Below, piece after piece: positions 33,251 to 47,500 of a DNA stretch of 64,000 bases; position 1 is the stretch's first letter; every line of letters starts with the position of its first letter. A program made the translations under genes and the position numbers. The DNA is from Berberis thunbergii. Lineage: Eukaryota > Streptophyta > Magnoliopsida > Ranunculales > Berberidaceae. A model generated the notes under the pieces. It searched no databases. It was not told where the DNA came from and saw only the letters and a list, made by a program, of their open reading frames with translations. The DNA lies in NCBI GenBank assembly GCA_003290165.1, contig QNQO01000225.1:62001-126000 (forward strand), written 5' to 3'.

Positions 33251-34194
33251 CCTTTCTCCCAAATTAATTTTTATTTGTTCATTAGAAATTTTTTGGGTAT
33301 ACACTTGAAAAGGTTTTGGATTTATTAATTGTTGGATGCCAATTTCTAAAATTGTTTTTAAGGTAGTGTAATGTGGTGGTGATTTCTTCGGTTTTCCCCA
33401 AAAATTGAGTATGTAATTTGAAAATTATAATATATATTTGGAACATTGAGAAAACAGCTTATAATTGGTAGATCTAGAAACCAAATAATAAGCCAGTGAA
33501 AATGCTTGAATTGGAGTGGACGTGTGTCTGTGTACTGTGTTTGATTGTATAGTTGAAAAAAAAGAAGGGGAAGTGGTGAGAGTGGAGTAATTCTAGCCAG
33601 CCTTTTTTTGTGGCATTTTCTTGGCCTTGTTTTGGTACTTTTATACTTTTTGTCCATCCTCTTTAAAACACAACCACAAACATTATTTATATGAGAGTGA
33701 CATGATATAGATTTTATTCATTGCTAGGTGTGAAACGCTGTGTAGTGGATCAAATATGATACTTGGTTGGATCAAATGTGATCCACCAAGTTTTTATTTT
33801 GGACCTTTTAGATATACTTGGGCCAAGCTTTTAAATGGACCTCTCAATAATTAATTTCTGAAAACCCCTTATGCCAACATCATAAATATCAGAGAGGAAA
33901 TTTATAGCATATTATATAAATAGAGTAAAAAAGAAAAAGAAATGTATACTAGCAAAATTAGTGTGTTTAATATTTTAACTAATGTCCCAAAATTAGTATA
34001 ATGTTTTGCTAGCCAACTTAAAATTTTTAGCTAAATCCAAAAAAAATTAATTAGCCCTTATTAATTTTTTAATCAAAATAAATATTGAATATAAAGCACG
34101 TACACCATAGTAAAATAAAACTAATTTCAAACTATAGAATGCATGTTTTAGTCCTCCAGAATACACTAATACATACTAGAGTGTGCACGTGCCT
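33251..34194. other. Intergenic, no recognised gene
   Basis: AT-rich sequence between the LINE 5' end and fold-back copy B. The minus-strand frame at 33358-33657 has no family resemblance. Confidence 0.4.
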
Positions 34195-35570
34195 TCGACA
34201 GTGAAAGACAATATTTAGATATCATAATTGATGTAATGACTAGTTTATGTCCACTTTTATACTTTTATTACTAATAAAAAATATTTTGTTAAACCAGGTT
34301 AACTCATAAAGTTATATGATATCTTGACCCTTCTTAAACAAATAAATAACCTAATTTTATACTTTTATGACAGACAATGACTATTTTATTAATGATTGTG
34401 ATTTTTTTGTACCCCGTGCCGCTAGTAGGTAGATATTAATAATTCTAATTATGACCAACAAATTATAAATTTTTATAAGTTTTCATTGACCGATAAGTTA
34501 ATCAAATTATTATGCTAAAGTTTGGTAAACTTTTTATAATGTAGTTAATGATGATTACAAATTTGGGTTTAATTGGTTAATAAAATTAACTTGTCATAAA
34601 TTTTATTCGAAAAGTTTATAGATACCCGTGAATTACCTTTCTTGATGATAATTAGAAATTTGATTTTAATTATCATTGCTTCTTATTCCATAATGTAGTT
34701 AATAAATCAAATTTTTCACTATCAAATTTTGATTTCCTATTCTTCAATGCATGGGTATGTGCAAAGTAATAAATTTTATTATTCACTATTTAGTCACAAA
34801 TTATCTACCACAGAGCATGAGCATAGCCTCATAGGTAAAATGGGAACCAATATTAAATCAGATAATTTCATGTAAAGTAAATAGTGATAGAGAATTGAAG
34901 CAAAAGAATTGCACTTCAAACTCAAATATACCTACACGATCAGTCAAATAGAACACACATTCAGACTAACAAAACATTCATGAATAAAAAAATGCTAACA
35001 TAAAAATATTAATGCAGCGATTTGTAGCTAACAAATAATATAAAATAATCGCTCAAAGTTAAAGAAAGTATTTGTACAAATAATAAGAGGGGTTAAGAGT
35101 AAAAAAGTAAAAAAAAATAAAAATAGAATCATTAATAATAAAAAAAGTGTTTGTTGGTTATAAAAGTATAAAATTAAATTTTCTATTTGTTTAAGAATGA
35201 TAAATATGTCCTATAATTTTATGAGTTAACCTGTATTAATGAAAGAATTATTCTTTGTTATAAAAATATAAAATTCTGTACAAATTAGTTATTACATCAA
35301 GTACGATATCTAAATTGCCCATTTTGAAAAATAGTAAGCATTAAAAGTCATTTTTCAATAAAATTTTACATTTTTTTGTGCTTGTGGGGCCACTCTATTG
35401 ACAATTGAATTTATTCTAAATAATAAATTGACGAAAAATCCTTATAACTCTATTCATTTTTTACGGTTAATATAAGTTTATAGAATAGGTAAAAATGATG
35501 AAGGCGGGAGGCAAAATGGGTATAATACTGGTGTGACACATTTGTGTACACCGACCACTGAACTCCTATT
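34195..35570. mobile_element. Fold-back / long-TIR DNA element, copy B
   Basis: Inverted copy of the element at 12829-14230. Arms of about 185 bp: TTGATGTAATGACTAGTTTA onward from about 34229, and the inverse near 35150-35310. It ends GTGTACACCGACCAC near 35565. No coding capacity. It lies about 200 bp upstream of the THO5 start codon and may influence that promoter. Confidence 0.65.
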
Positions 35571-35770
35571 AGATTTTAGTTTTACTTAAAAAAAAAAAAA
35601 ATTAGAATTACAAAATACATTGGAAAGTAAAAACTTGGCGGTTCAAAAAGGAGGATGAAACCCGAAACTAACCCACTAAAATAAAAGGGTTTAAAACAGC
35701 TGAGAGGACGTTCTGCTCTGCTCAACACCCCCACCAGAGAGAGAGAGAGAGTGGCGGAAGACGAGGAAGA
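35571..35770 (+). promoter_or_regulatory. THO5 promoter-proximal region and 5' UTR
   Basis: About 200 bp between fold-back copy B and the THO5 ATG. It contains an A-run (35588-35600) and a (GA)n tract at about 35735-35752, common in plant 5' UTRs. No clear TATA box was identified. Confidence 0.4.
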
Positions 35771-38700
35771 ATGGAGGTTGACGATGATGCCGTGGCCCAA
35801 CCAGTGCGCACGATAGAGAAGACGGCGTACGAGAAGCTTGAGGAGAGTAGGGTTTCAATGGAGGACATCGCGGCGAAGATGATGTTCATAAAGAAGGAAG
35901 GCAAACCTAAATCCGAACTCAGAGAGCTTCTTACTCAGATGTCTCTCCACCTCATCAATCTCCGCCAGGTACCCTTTGCTTTGCCTTGCTTTGCTTTCCA
36001 TCTAATGTTTCTCTCTTATGCTTTTATTAGGGTTTTACAAGTTCTTAGTTAGTTTAGTAGGTAAAGTTTTGATTTTTATGGGATTTCAGTCTTTGAATAT
36101 GGAGTTCAAAGTTTCTAGTTGTCGAAAAAGTTTGTAGTTTTAGGGTATGGAAAATGTTCAGATTTGATCAGGGGACGAAACAACCCTCGAGTTTGAATTC
36201 GACATTTTTCCCCTTTCTAGAAGTGAAAGCTTAGAGCTTTTTTCTGTTAGGAGTTTTAGATACCGAGGAAAGGGTGATTAGTTGGAGTGCATTAGAAGCT
36301 TGGGTTATGATACTCTGATGGAAAAATTGTACATAAGGAGAATGCACCTATGATTTTAGTAAATGTAATTGCTTTATATGACTCATAGACTTGGTATACA
36401 TTTCTAGAATTCAGTATCTCATGGCAATGTTAGTGCATTGGGGGTTCCATTGCACCAGTTGTTGTTAAAATAATTTGAATCTAAGATACGTGAGCTCTAT
36501 CATCGTTTCAAGTTTTTTGTTGATTTGGTGGAATAAAATATTAGGATATGAAAAGCGAGTTCTTAACTATTAAAATCTACCATTTTCTTCTTCTTAAAAA
36601 ACATGAAGTGGGTGAACATTCTTTTTAAGTACATTATGTTTCTATGGAAATATATATTTTAGACTTCTAGCCACCCCGTCAAAAATGGAAATATAATAAA
36701 ATATCAAACTCATGTAACAACTGCACTCGAATGCATGTCAGGGTATCTGATACCGACACGACGAGGTGTCGGTCATGTTTACCTTAACGCCACTAGTACG
36801 GGTAGTCAAGACACGATTGTACATAATGATATTATATGTTTTCTAAGCCATAAAATTTATTTTATCAGTTATATGTTTTACTTTTGTTGCAATATATCCA
36901 AATAAGTTTCCATAATATTTATAATTGACATAAACATTTGAAAGATAAGTGGAAAAGTCATGATCTAAGCGTGGAGTGTGTGTTAAGAGTGTCCAATGCA
37001 TGTCCAAGCGTCTGAGTGTCCTATATGTGTTTAACATGGGGATTTTGTAAAAACGATGTGTTGCTGTTACATAGGATAAAACTAAGAAGAAAGGTGAGAT
37101 GAAAATAATGTAAAGAAAAAGGCAAAGGAGAAGACGGGCAATTGTTGTTATGATTTTGTAAATCGGTACAGCACTTGTGAGATTTTTTTGTCATTTGGAT
37201 TGATACCATTTTGGTCGAGAAGGCAAACGACCATCACCTTATGGAATCAAAGTTCTAGCATTTTATTCATAAGATAGATAGTATACATTTCTTCAGGCTT
37301 CACTGTTAATAGGATAGTTTTTTTTTTAAACCTATATTGCCAATTAGTTGTATTTGGAATCTGCAAGAGATGCTATACTATACTGTTTAATTTCTTATTT
37401 ATATTTATGAATTTTGTGTAGGCAAACCGCTCAATCTTGCTAGAGGAAGATCGTGTAAAAGCAGAAACTGAACGTGCAAAAGCACCAGTAGACTTTACTA
37501 CTTTGCAGTTGCACAACCTGTTATATGAGAAAAACCACTATGTGAAAGCAATAAAGGCTTGTAAAGATTTCAAGTCAAAGCATCCTGATATTGAGCTTGT
37601 GGATGAAAAAGAATTCTTCAGCAATGCACCTGAGGAGATAAAATCAACTTCTATGTCAAAAGACGGGGCACATGATCTTACGCTAAAAAGGCTTAATTTT
37701 GAGCTTTATCAGGTAATTAGTCTGATGTTTTCCATAGAAATTTTTTGTTTTCACTTTTCAACAGTCCTATATGACCAAGTATGATACATATCGCATTTGA
37801 AGGATTCTTGTGTTCAGTGTGGCAAATTTTGAATATATATAATTTTCATTGTGTCCCTGGTATATCATTGCCTTGGTCATGCATCTTATATGAATTTGAT
37901 GCTTTCTTTCCATTTATTTCCTTCCAGTTTCTTCAGGAATCTATTCACACTTCTATAGGACCATGATACTTCAATATGCTTAATGCATTATCTAAGGAGC
38001 GTTAAGATAGAGACCATAAGGCCACTAATAACGATATCTGAGTTTGACATGGAAATTTTCAAGGCAAATCCTTTTAATCTATGATGTTGAGTGCTCAAAT
38101 GTGTAAAATTCACACGTAACCTTTCAATTTGTGATAGTTACATTTTATCCGAGTTCTGTATAAGATAGCATAAGTGGGTTGGCATACCAAGAATTTGTGG
38201 ACTGTCATGTAGGATGCATCACATCACCTTTTTTAGCAAACGTGGATGTAGTGTAAGATTTCATTCATTTGATACAAGTGTAGCACATGCTTGGGAGTTT
38301 GATTACTTATACCACTTTCTCCTCTTTAGTTACCAGAAAGTGATGAATACATGTTTTTCTCTCTTTTTTTTTTAATCAGAGAAAAGAATTGTGCAAACTT
38401 CATGAGAAACTAGAGCAACGCAAGAAAAAACTTCAAGAGACCATTGCAAACCGGAAGAAGTTCCTGTCAAGTCTCCCTTCACATTTGAAATCTCTCAAGA
38501 AAGCCTCCTTGCCTGTACAACAGCAGCTTGGGGTTCAGCATACCAAGAAATTAAAGCAACATCACTCTGCAGAGTTGCTTCCACCACCTCTCTATGTAAT
38601 TTACTCACAATTCTTGGCGCAAAAGGAAGCCTTTGGAGAGAAAATTGATTTAGAGATCTTTGGGAGTATCAAGGATGCTCAAGCATTTGCCTACCAGCAG

Positions 38701-41700
38701 GCAAATAAAGATGCAGGTATTTCACTAGAACTTCAAAGATGTCGTTGGTAATAATGCTTCTGGTAATTTTTCTTTCATAGATGGTCAGTGGGTTTTGTTG
38801 AAGTTCTGAAAACTTGACTAGCCATTTTGACCAGAAATCTGTCTTTGAAATAAAACGTATATGTTTCACCAAAAATATTTTTCTCCATTTGCCAAAGTTA
38901 CTTTGGAAATCTCACTCAATGATGCAGTTAGTTGGTTCTTGAAAAGATAACGCTTGTAGAAAGTTGTCATAATGTTCCTTGTGATCTCCATTTTCATTGG
39001 ATGAGTACACTTAATTGGCTGTCAACTGATTTAGACGGGTAGATGTGATTTTTGAGTTCTTCAATAATCTTGATTAATGGTGCATATGATTTTAATGATA
39101 CAGGTACATCTACAAATCCTGAGAGCAATAAGTTGGAGGATGATATACCCGACGAGGAGGATGATGGCCAGAGAAGGAGAAAGCGGCCTAAGAAGGTTTT
39201 GAGTAAGGAGAGCCTTGATCAGTTAGGAATTTATCAATCTCATCCTCTCAAAGTTAACATCCATATATATGATGACGAGGTTTCTGATCCAAAGCCAATG
39301 AAGTTGGTCTCTTTGAAATTTGAGTTCTTGTTGAAGTTGAATGTTGTATGTGTTGGGCTCGAAGGGTCTCGTGAAGGACCAGAGAACAGCATTTTGTGCA
39401 ACTTATTTCCTGATGATACTGGTACTGAGCTTCCTCACCAGGTAAAAATGTCATCCAATGCCCTTATTCGAAAATGTCAAATTTACCAATTCTCTCATTT
39501 CATATCATATTCCAGCAATAACAAAGTCTTCATGATGATGCAGTCATCTAAAGCATTTGCTGGTGATGCGCTTAACTTTGACGAAAAGAGAACCTCGCGT
39601 CCATATAAGTGGGCCCAGCATTTAGCGGGAATTGATTTTTTGCCTGAAGTGTCACCATTGCTTACAAGCAATGAAACTCAAAGTAATGCAACAACTAAAA
39701 CTGCAGCTGTTATTTCTGGCCTTTCTCTTTATCGCCAACAGAACCGAGTACAAACTGTTGTTCAAAGGATCCGTTCTCGTGAAAAGGCTCAGCTGGCTCT
39801 TGCGTGAGTCACTACTTTGTAGTCTCGGACTATAGAAAGTTTGATAGAATATCTCAGTAAATGCTGAAATGTACTACAAGATGGATTTCGCCTTTGTTTA
39901 TTTACATGTTCTTAGACCTCTTTTTGAGTTTTCATCATGAAATATATAACTGGAGACATGGTGACTTTCCTTTCGAGCTATGGATCTTTATGCTCTTTAT
40001 CGTTTTTATTTTGATTGGAAACTTTCTGGTCTGCATGGTCTTTTTATTTTCTAGTCACGTGGCAATATATATAGGTTAAGTTGAAAGTTTGGACTCTTTG
40101 ATTGGCTTTCAGGGAGCAGCTCGAATCCCTACTGAAGCTTAGATGGCCTACATTGGCTTATGAACAAGTTCCATGGGCATTACACAGTTCATCATGTGTG
40201 CTGCAGAGTTGGTCACCTGTACAACCGTCTCCTAATCAATCTTCATCTGTTGCTATGGAACAAGGTGCAGATCATTTGGACATTGACATGGAAGCGAGAT
40301 CGGTTAGATCAAAAGAAGAGATAGAGAGCGCAAGGGAGGATGGGGAACTTCCGTCTATAGTTCAGGTTCAAACTCGTACAAGTGATGTTAACCTCCTTCC
40401 TGGAAAAGGGCCTGACCTTGAACATTCTAAACGCCTTGCCTTGATTTCGAAGAGCATTATTCTCCCTATTAACAAGGGAAAATCTCAAAGTTTTAGAAAA
40501 CAGGATGATGATTCTGAACTTATACTGGACAGCGAGAGTGATATAGATGAGTCCGCAGATATTGAGATGGAGATAGAACATGCAGCAAGTGTTGGCTGGC
40601 AAGAGATGAAAGAAAGTTCATGGGAAGACTATGGAGTTAGAGAGTTTGTTATGATTTTGAGTAGGCGAATAGATGGTGAGAAGAGGACTGTCAGCTTACA
40701 GGCCAAGGTAGTTAAAGTCTTACAAGCTTGTTTTTCTTGTATGTTTCACCGCTTCATTGCATTTGACATCTCCATTACCTCCCATATTGGCAGATCAAGA
40801 TCAGCATGGAGTATCCTTTGAGGCCTCCTCTTTTCACATTGAGCATGTTTAACAATCTGGCTGGAGAAAAATCTGATGAGACAGATGGCTCTGAATGTTA
40901 TAATGAACTCCGTGCCATGGAAGCAGAGGTATGCACTGCAGTTGAATTGTCTTATTAGTGACACACTTAGAAAGCTCATAAAATCAATTCACTGCAATTG
41001 TTTGACTTTGACTCGCTGGGGGGGGGGGGGGGGGGGGGTGGTGTTGGGGAGGGATGGAGGAGACTGATGCAGTTGCACTTTGTTGGAATATTAAAGCTCA
41101 CTCCAGTTGTCCATGGGAATCCCGTGTGAGTTTACGATGTAGTTGTTCACTGATATATGTTGTAGTTCTATGCCTGCTTCAGGTTTTGCGTAAGGTTCGC
41201 TGAGGTTTTAGAGGGAATGACAATTTATCATACTTCTTGTTGTTTTGGGGGTCTAGTGGTTTCGTTGAGATTGATGAATGGGGTTTCATTTTGATTTTTC
41301 TCCAGTTTAGTTTATATCTGCATTGTTCCCTCCTCGTCTTCTTTAGAAGTAGTAATATATGTTGCAGGGGCAAGGCGCCAAGGTTCTCCACTAGAGCCTT
41401 GGCGAGGTGAAGCGATGTGAGACTTTTTTTCCCTAAAGAGGTAGAGATTTTAGTGTGGTAGTCCTCACCTTGACTACTGTATGGCCTTGCTGCACTCTAA
41501 GGACATAGAGAGGCTCTGAAGAAAAAAATAGGCTTTCGAGCCTTGGCGGGGCCCTCAACAACATAGATTAGAAAGTCCAGTAGAAAATTCTTGAGCAGTT
41601 AACAAGGCCGGGAATGTAAAGGAGGGAGTTTTCGGAAATGGATTTATTACGATTCCAAATGTTGAGTCATCACTTGGGGAATACTTCAACTGAAGAATGC

Positions 41701-42414
41701 TGATAACTTGTGGCTAGATGTCAAAGCTTATCTCAGGTTTTGGGGCTTTACTTGGGGAATACTTCAAGAATCACACTTCTGTTCTTGTATGTACGATTAG
41801 GGAGATATTGTTCATAATAGGATTTCATGATATTATATACTTGTATTTTTTTGTCTAGCATTGGTGGCCTTCACTAATTGCATTAATGAATTATAATGGT
41901 ACTTTTGTTTTGATGATCAAAAAATAAAAATAAAAATAAAAATTTTGAGTCTTCACAAAAATGCCTTTCAATTTTTGTTTCTTCAAAATAAGTACAAGGA
42001 ATCAAAACAAAAGATAAAAAACAAACTCGAGAAGCAAGTTAGATGTTAGATGTGTACTATTTGTAACTTAAAACCCCAAACAATGTCTCCACTAATAAAC
42101 TTCACATTCTGGAAAAAATGAAGTGCTGAATAATGGATGTCTGACAGGTCAATCTTCACATTTTAAAGATACTGCCCAGGAACTTCGACAACTACGTCTT
42201 GGCTCACCAAGTACATTTTCTTGTCATGTTATTTGATTTATACATCCAAGAGGCTCCCCCATCATCCAAGACAACAAAGAGTACTTCCGTAGTTGATGTT
42301 GGTCTGTGCAAGCCAGTCAGTGGCACGATAATGTCTAGATCTTTCAGAGGAAGAGATCGGAGGAAGATGATCTCTTGGAAAGAAATGGAATGCACTCCTG
42401 GCTATCCTTACTAG
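35771..42414 (+). CDS. THO5: THO complex subunit 5 (eight exons)
   Basis: Subunit of the nuclear THO/TREX complex, which couples transcription to mRNA packaging and export and in plants supports small-RNA production. Exons: 35771-35968, 37422-37712, 38380-38716, 39104-39441, 39544-39803, 40113-40707, 40794-40928, 42148-42414. All junctions are GT-AG and phases fit, giving 2421 bp (806 aa), close to the roughly 820 aa of Arabidopsis THO5. Landmarks: MSLHLINLRQ; DFTTLQLHNLLYEKNHYVKA; an acidic-basic DEEDDGQRRRKRPKK linker near residue 340; EKRTSRPYKWAQHLAGIDFL; and the C-terminal SFRGRDRRKMISWKEMECTP. The exon 5 start at 39544 is forced, because the alternative AG at 39515 gives an immediate stop. 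No stops or frameshifts, so it is probably functional. It converges with the ABF gene. Confidence 0.93.
41018..41038 (+). repeat. Homopolymer G21 in THO5 intron 7
   Basis: Twenty-one consecutive G, followed by a GGTGGTGTTGGGGAGGG tail, on the transcribed sense strand. Unusual in otherwise AT-rich introns; prone to length error. Confidence 0.8.
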
Positions 42415-42690
42415 AAGGTACTTGTAATAATCAGAATTTCCTTGCTGCTTAGGTGAATCCTAGGAATAAACAAAATCGTCTTTGCCACCTTACTTGTAAG
42501 ATTGTCTGGGTGACCTCATAATATCTCCTCTATGGAGGAATGGACTCCTGGCGATACTTGCTAGAAGGTACTTGTAATAATCAGAATTTCATTGCTGCTA
42601 ATATGAATCCTAGGATGAAAACAATCCTCCTTGCAACCTTGCTTGATAAGAATCTGGGTGACATCTTATATCCCCCGAGTGGAGGAAGCT
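42392..42690 (+). repeat. Tandem duplication covering the THO5 stop codon and 3' UTR start
   Basis: GAAGGTACTTGTAATAATCAG follows the THO5 stop codon at 42412-42414 and recurs about 150 bp later (near 42565). The second unit keeps GGACTCCTGGCGATACTTGC, a variant of the last codons. Both units share GGTGAC and the CTCCTTGCAACC-type text. By eye roughly 80-85% similar, so not recent. Confidence 0.75.
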
Positions 42691-44547
42691 TTATTTTTTT
42701 TTTTCTGCAAGAGATCTGTATTTTGGTTTCTCTGGTAAATTTATATACATTAGTTCAAGTTTGGGTTCCAAGTAATGGGTAAGTGAGAAATTCGTATCAC
42801 AATTTTTATCTAAATGGTTTTGTGTTAGTCTGACGGCCCTTAAGAATCTAATATGTTGTAGAACAGACATTTTATCATACTTCTTTTTAATGGAATTCTT
42901 CAATTATCTATATAATTGTTGCCTTGCAAAGCTTGTATCTTAGTTACTTGTAATATTTCCTGACATGGTTGTATGCTATTTCTACTCGTGTAAGTTTTTT
43001 CTCTTGCAACTCAAGATGGTAGAATGTAAGATTTATTACCAGTTTCAAGTAGCCAAGGGTACTATTTAATTGTATAATTTCAGAGGAGCAATGATATGTT
43101 ATATTTATTATAGAATGTGCAACGTAATGGATTGGCAAATCCTTGACCTTAGGAAAACTCAATGCCATCAAGAATCATTGATAGTTATCACAGAGTGGAC
43201 TGGTGGACAAATGGTATGGTACTTCATAATGGAAAGAGCTTCCTGGACCTGTACGAGTGTGATAGTAGCATCTAAAATGATAATGAAGAATATAGTGCTC
43301 GTGGACACCGGAAAACCAGTGGTGATGACTTTTTTTAAAACTCACTTTTCTTGGTCGAGTATATAATGGTTACACAAGTTTTATGCGCCATGTGTAGAAT
43401 TTCAAATTTGGTTTTTTCTTCTAGTTTATAGCATGCTCAATCTTGGCGATTGAGCTTAGACATGCAGTGACAACCATAAAAAGCACAGAATGAAAATAGA
43501 AAAGAAAGTAATAATTTCAACTTTTAATCAACTATCAAGATTGGGTTTTATAAGCATGACTTGATGTTGGATGCCATTGATTAGTCACTAGTCAGTTTGA
43601 TGCAAAACTTACCAGACCAATCAACAACCTAAATTTTCAAGAGATCTTTGCTTTGGCATCTCCAATAGAGAAAAAACGATATTTGTTGCTGTTCCAAATT
43701 TACGGACCATTGTTCCAATGTCTTCTATGGTTCATGAAAATTTAGGTTTTGGAGTCCAACATCTTTTCTTGAACAATTCCTTCGCTATGTTTGGAGTAGA
43801 GCATTGCCTTGTCCATGTGAATGTTGTTCAAATGGAGTCTCCCCAGCTGTCAGATCATTCGTTGCTTTGTCACTCCATTTTCTGCTAACAGATAACAAGA
43901 TGATTGCACAAATTTACAATACAAATTTATGCAGTTCCAGCTTCCAAAGAGTTTAGTTTTGAGTTTTTTTTGTAACCCCACTTGAACGAAGCATTTTTTT
44001 TTCCCCTCTTTTTTCAAAAGACCTGAATGCCATACCACATCAAGCATCTTTCAACCCAATACATTATATCATCTTAATAATAAAACTGCAAGCTTCTTCA
44101 GTCTAGATTTGCAACAGAAAAATGTAAGCCAAAAAGAGAAATGAATAGTAATAATTTAAAAAAGGAATGAGCCCACCATATGAGTATGCTGATTAGGGTC
44201 TTACAAAAGAAATCCCCTGTCACGGCAGTCTGGAAAATCTGATCCTGTTTGCCATGCTTTCTAGTGTGCATCATATAAAAGATATACTTGCAGTGCCCAT
44301 ATATGAATACAAAGCAAAGAACGGCATTGAGGTTGGATGAGGTTGGGTACTGAATGAGTTGAACATATACGAAAACAGTACCTGTCGCACTAAATATTCT
44401 GTCTGCTTCCCCAGTGAGAAGCTAAACTACAGATTACAGGATAATCAAGTTCTTAACAGTCAGCACACCACTAACTTTTCCCCTTTATGTACAAACTAAC
44501 TACTCTCTGTAGAAGAACTCAAAGTCTAACATCAATCCAATATCTGT
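42691..44547. other. Intergenic between convergent THO5 and ABF genes
   Basis: 3' UTR and intergenic sequence. The plus-strand frame at 43070-43366 and minus-strand frame at 43850-44047 show no family motif. Nothing else recognised. Confidence 0.45.
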
Positions 44548-47500
44548 TTACCAAGGGCCAGTCAGCGTCCTCCTCAAACATTGTTTCTTAAAGTCTCTTT
44601 GCTGGCTCATCATCTCCAAGATCTCCATGATCTGCAGCAACAAATAAGTTAACTCATTGCAGATGACTTTGCTTCATGAAAGAGCACATGTAACTTGGTC
44701 AGGATAGGAGTTGTATATACAAACATGTTCAAAAAATAAAAAGCTAAGATACCAAGACTTGAAACAGTGATGGTGAAATTCAGCGTGCATAGTGCTGAGG
44801 AAGGTCATTACATCAACTAGGAAAGTTCAGTGCCACACCTATGAGAAACTTTACATTTCGAAGATCTAGTTTCCTTGAAGGCTAATAGACGGGCATATCT
44901 TCATGACAGAATGGATTTGCTATGTTCAAGGTGACTTCCATACTACAGCAGCATTTAGCTATCATTCCTTAGTAATCTTTATGAAGGTAACAACATAGAA
45001 AAGGATGCTATCATGATTCAATCAACTAAGAATTTATGCCATATATGTTCAGCTACACAGCAATCACGTCAAGTTGACACTATTGGATGGAACCTACTAA
45101 TGGAGTCCCTTAGCCCAAAGTCTCTGTCAGACCAAACAATCCCTGAGCCTGACCACATTCAACACTAGAGCAGTTTAAAAGCTGTGCTATTCAAACTCCT
45201 AAACTGCCTTTCCACCAATGACATGTTAAACCGCAAATATGTCCAAGAAACACGTAACTCTTTCACGTGGAGCTCCCCATCTGAATGAGATTTCAGAGTC
45301 ACTGAATTATAACATCTCTTAATGCTATGTGTATAAAGCTCCTAAGAGGGCAAACCTACCAAACTGAGAAGGCACAAGAATAACGTAACATCGAATCCCT
45401 ATTTCCCTACTTGAAATTGTAGGTTTTTGTGAACATACTTTAATCACACTAAGTTTACTACTCATACAAGTAAGATGACAAAGTTAATATTTATTTTGTA
45501 GGCTAAGGCTTCATTTGCCTCAACTTAAAATGAAAGTTGTTGTTTTCTTAACTTTTGAAGTTAATAGCATACACTATATTAATCTTGAGTCTCTATGCCA
45601 CTACATACAAACTCAAGGGGAAATAAGCCACTTGCACTTTAAGTTGACTTGAACACGTAACCCCAGAGTTGCAAAGAAACATGTCAAGGTTTGAGCTACG
45701 AGATTAATCACTTAGAGTGATTGGTACAACATGAGGCTTTCCCAGGTTTGACTCATTCTAATACAATCTCACCAAAAGACCTTTCCTGCACTCTAAGTTG
45801 GCTTGAACGTGTAACCCCAGAGTTGCAAAGAAACATGTCAAGGTTTGAGCTATGAAATTAATCACTTCAAGATGATGGGAGCAACATGCGGCTCTCCCAG
45901 GTTTGACTCGTTCTAATACTATCTCGCCAAAACACCTTTGATGATCTATTTAATTATTTACAATGATGGCAACCCCAAATTATTATAAAAATGAGCACAT
46001 AACACCAGTCATTCGAATTGACCTTTTTTTTTCCCAGTTAATGGTCACTTGTAATCCATCTTTATCACATTCCTTTGGAAAAAGTACATCATATAAATAC
46101 TAGCACACATAAAGACACAAATACAATCAAGGATTTAGTAAGATTAGGCGCAATTCAGCGACAAAATTACTTCCACCATCAAATTTCTTTACTTCAAATC
46201 TATGCAGTTAAAACGGATAACAGACCCATATCGGTCCAGGAGCATTATAGGTTATAACGAGATATACCGTGATATATCGGTATATAATGGACTATTTTTT
46301 TAAATATATTTTTAATATCCCGACAAAGTATTGATGTATTATAGAGACAAAAAAGTAAATCATGTTCATAACATTAGATTCAAAAACATCAAAACATTAA
46401 TAAAAAGATTTCCCTTCGTACGAGAGTGAGATTGCAATAGAGAGCGATCGAATCTTTATCTTCTTCCTTTATTCTCTCGTTCTCTGTCAACCAGCGAGGT
46501 TTGGTTCTCTGTCGATCGGCGACGGCGAGCTCTGATCCTTCTTCTTCGATCGAGAATGAAATGGGTGATTTTTTTTTATATATTAGAACAAAAGGTTAAA
46601 ACTACGTTATTGAAAAAAACGTTATCTCAATAACGGCCATATAACAGCGTTATATCGGAGTCTTGTTACAAAAACATGAAAATCTCATAACGTAACAATT
46701 CACCCCCATTAAGCGTTATAACAAAGTTATAATGTTGTTTTAATGGTACAACTTCAAATCAAATCAAATAATGCTAGTAGTGGACATAGAATTAATCTTA
46801 GCTAGAGTAAAAACAATGGTACCATTTGTTGATGTAAAACCTAGTTTTACATTACTAACATCTTTGCCAGGTGAAGACAAAATAAACAACTACACATAAG
46901 CAGTCAGCAAAATAGATTTTAATTTCATGCGGTTCACTGTGATGGCTACACTTTGAAGCTTGATTTAACCAAGAACATGATCAGCAGATTGTTACAGGAG
47001 TAAGCACTGACACTTGGCCTCCTCTATGATTCATTATTTCTCCTCAAGCAAACTCTAGGTTTCCCAACCCCTTGGCTTCTCTATTGTTTGCAGTTCTTTA
47101 ATTGATAACAAACTACTCCTAGATAACATCACAAGATCCTATATGAGCAAAATCAGAACTCAAATTTCGAGAATGCCCATATATGTTTGGGTTTTAAAGT
47201 TTGATTGATCCAACTAGTATATAGACCCGTCTTTTTTGGTTGCAAGAAACTTTGATTTGTCCACCAATGTGCACTCTCCCTGTCGATTATTTCTAGAAAC
47301 AAGAATCCATCAAATGGTTGCTTGCTTGCTCCCTTGAACATCCACATGCTGGACATCAGACTAAACTTCGATTATCTGATCTATTAAGGCAAGTGTTCTA
47401 AATTTTGTCTATCATTTTAGTCGGTCATTAACTTTTCAGTTCAGTATCTCCTGCTAGAAATTGGCTTTCCAATTACTCGGCATTTTCAACAGCCAAACTA

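Noticed and set aside
39516..39543. Alternative acceptor for THO5 exon 5
   Set aside because: It gives CAA TAA at once; only the AG at 39542-39543 keeps the frame and the conserved sequence.
43070..43366. Possible gene between THO5 and ABF
   Set aside because: A 98-codon frame with no motif, no splice context and AT-rich codons.
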